Shown here in pieces: positions 62,601 to 64,000 of a DNA stretch of 64,000 nucleotides (position 1 is the stretch's first letter; every line of letters starts with the position of its first letter). The DNA is taken from the NCBI GenBank assembly GCA_029224185.1, contig CM055207.1, positions 14,959,791 through 15,023,790 on the forward strand, read 5' to 3'. The notes below the pieces were generated by a model. That model saw only the letters and a program-made list of their open reading frames with translations. It was not told the DNA's origin and did not search any database. The position numbers and the translations under genes were made by a program. The stretch comes from Karalla daura. Taxonomy: Eukaryota > Chordata > Actinopteri > Chaetodontiformes > Leiognathidae.

Positions 62601-63363
62601 CCTGGTTTTTGTCCAGGCTACACCCTGTGTGACCTCGTGTTTAGTTGTAGAAGGGGGGTCGTTAAGGGCTTAAGCTGCAATGTAATGAAAATGTTGTGAC
62701 AACAGCAGTGGGGTGAAGTAAAAACAGGCTTTAGGAGACAGCTGAGCCTCCACTCCAGGGACCAGCAGGAGGGTTTAGAGGGAGGAAAATGATGGTTATC
62801 TGCACACCCCTGAGACATTGATATTAGCCCCTAGACTGGTGGATGGACTTGATGATAACCCTGAGCACTGCTGAAAGCCTGTTATAGTGCGGGGTGTTGG
62901 CTGCATCACAGGGAGGAAGAGGACATCAAACCAGGGGTTGAAACCAGCTTAAAGGTCAGCAATTTAACAGGGGCTAATTTAAATATGTGTGTAAAACTTT
63001 AAAACCAAATATGACAAGCTATTAAAAACTCGCCAGATACGGAAATGATGAGAGCGGGCGAGGAAAATCTCAAAGGGAATTTCATTAATTTGGCCGTGTC
63101 TGTAATTGAATCTAGCAGGAATTGCTGTGCTCCCTCAAATGAAACTAAACACATGAATGCTGTGCGTGCTTCGCGTTGTGAGCTCACAGTCCACCGCCCC
63201 CCCCCCCAACCTGCATTCATCATAATTCTGGCGCTCCCTGTTTCTGCCGTATGGCTGAAAGTTGGCTGCGACAAAATGAAGAGTAATGTGCTTTGTCCCA
63301 GCTCCTTTATGCCTGTGCCGAGGCTGTTTTTTTGCCACCGTTTGTTTCATTTCTTTCATTCAT

Positions 63364-63365
<2 letters not shown>
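59632..63365. other. Intergenic DNA, no gene recognised
   Basis: The part 59,790-60,260 is non-repetitive and smooth and may be a noncoding element. Open frames such as 60,626-61,153 plus (175 codons) overlap minus-strand frames and contain no domain that I recognise. A C run lies near 63,197-63,207. Confidence 0.4.

Positions 63366-63406
<41 letters not shown>
63366..63406. repeat. (CT)n microsatellite
   Basis: A pure CT run of about 40 bases. It could form triplex DNA. Confidence 0.95.
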
Positions 63407-63410
<4 letters not shown>

Positions 63411-64000
63411 GCTAAGTCTTCTCCAAGCCAAAAGCACTTCCACATGCTGAACTAGAAATCCAATGCGCTGTGCCAGAGCGCGCGTTAGCCTCAGCGCTGG
63501 CCTGCAGCCGGCTCTAACCTCTCTGTTTTGGAGCAGCTGCACCCACCCTGTACTTTGCAGTGAGAAGAAACACCACAGGTATGCTGTACGCTGGCCACTC
63601 TGTAGTACTACACACACCCAATACAAACTTGCGTCAGAGTTGCAGAACATGAGTGAAAGTTACAGTTTGGGGAACTTTACTCAAGTCTCTGTGAATAAGT
63701 AATAGTTGTAGTCCAAGTCTTCTTAATGACAAGTTGATTGTATGCTATTAAATAGCAATTTGGAGATGATAAAAAGGGATCACTGGTGCTTTTGGTGCTG
63801 ATACACCACACAACTTGTGTGTAACTAAGTGTAAACCCACTGTGACATCAGCCATTAGTTTGTGGATGGCAGTTTTGAAGCCATAGGGCATTGTGGCCTT
63901 GGCCATCTTGGGATTTTGGGAACCAGAAATGGCCATATTTGGGCAGTGGGGTGGAGCTGGATATGACTCACACTGCCACACCTCTCTGTTGGTTGGATCT
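63407..64000. other. Intergenic DNA at the window end, nothing recognised
   Basis: No exon, repeat family or motif of note. The sequence runs off the window. Confidence 0.5.

Noticed and set aside
63360..63650. Frame with an Arg-Glu repeat end
   Set aside because: The repeat is the complement of the (CT)n microsatellite, and the rest has no domain.

Overview
The window looks like nuclear DNA of a ray-finned (teleost) fish. The evidence is remnants of several interspersed repeat types familiar from teleost genomes, abundant (AC/GT)n and (CT/GA)n microsatellites, GT-AG introns with pyrimidine-rich acceptors, and a WD40 protein gene fragment resembling FBXW10. Nothing bacterial or viral is visible. 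I cannot name the species.

Positions 1 to about 16,905 are one tandem satellite array with a 177-bp monomer, roughly 95 head-to-tail copies; the left end lies outside the window. The monomer is GC-rich (about 62% in my hand consensus) and carries about 17 CpG sites. It has one A-tract and two short inverted repeats. Diagnostic variants recur at whole-monomer spacings (5, 6, 7, 9, 13, 15, 18 and 24 monomers), so the array grew by nested segmental duplication. From about 14,360 to the right edge the copies become less homogeneous and then clearly decayed. Because 177 is 59 codons, some frames on both strands stay open for thousands of codons; I read these as a by-product of periodicity and not as genes.

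Directly at the array edge, 16,950-18,590 holds the 3' part of a WD40-repeat gene on the plus strand. Four exons with good splice sites and phases encode about four WD blades resembling FBXW10. An in-frame TGA, a lost WD tryptophan, a degenerate first exon and a frame break near the end indicate a pseudogene. The F-box part and earlier blades are not in the window; they were lost or lie beyond the array.

From about 18,600 to 64,000 no convincing protein-coding gene is visible. This is gene-poor DNA with microsatellites, a deleted LINE copy (45,640-46,275) close to a short interstitial telomere repeat, SINE-like and other teleost repeats (about 23.0, 40.9, 53.8, 57.0 and 59.1 kb), and several CpG-rich patches (24.7-25.5, 28.7-29.2, 31.5-32.5, 54.4-54.7 kb). 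Some stretches have the look of conserved vertebrate enhancers. There is no operon or pathway here. The main interest is the organisation of the satellite and its junction with a decaying gene.
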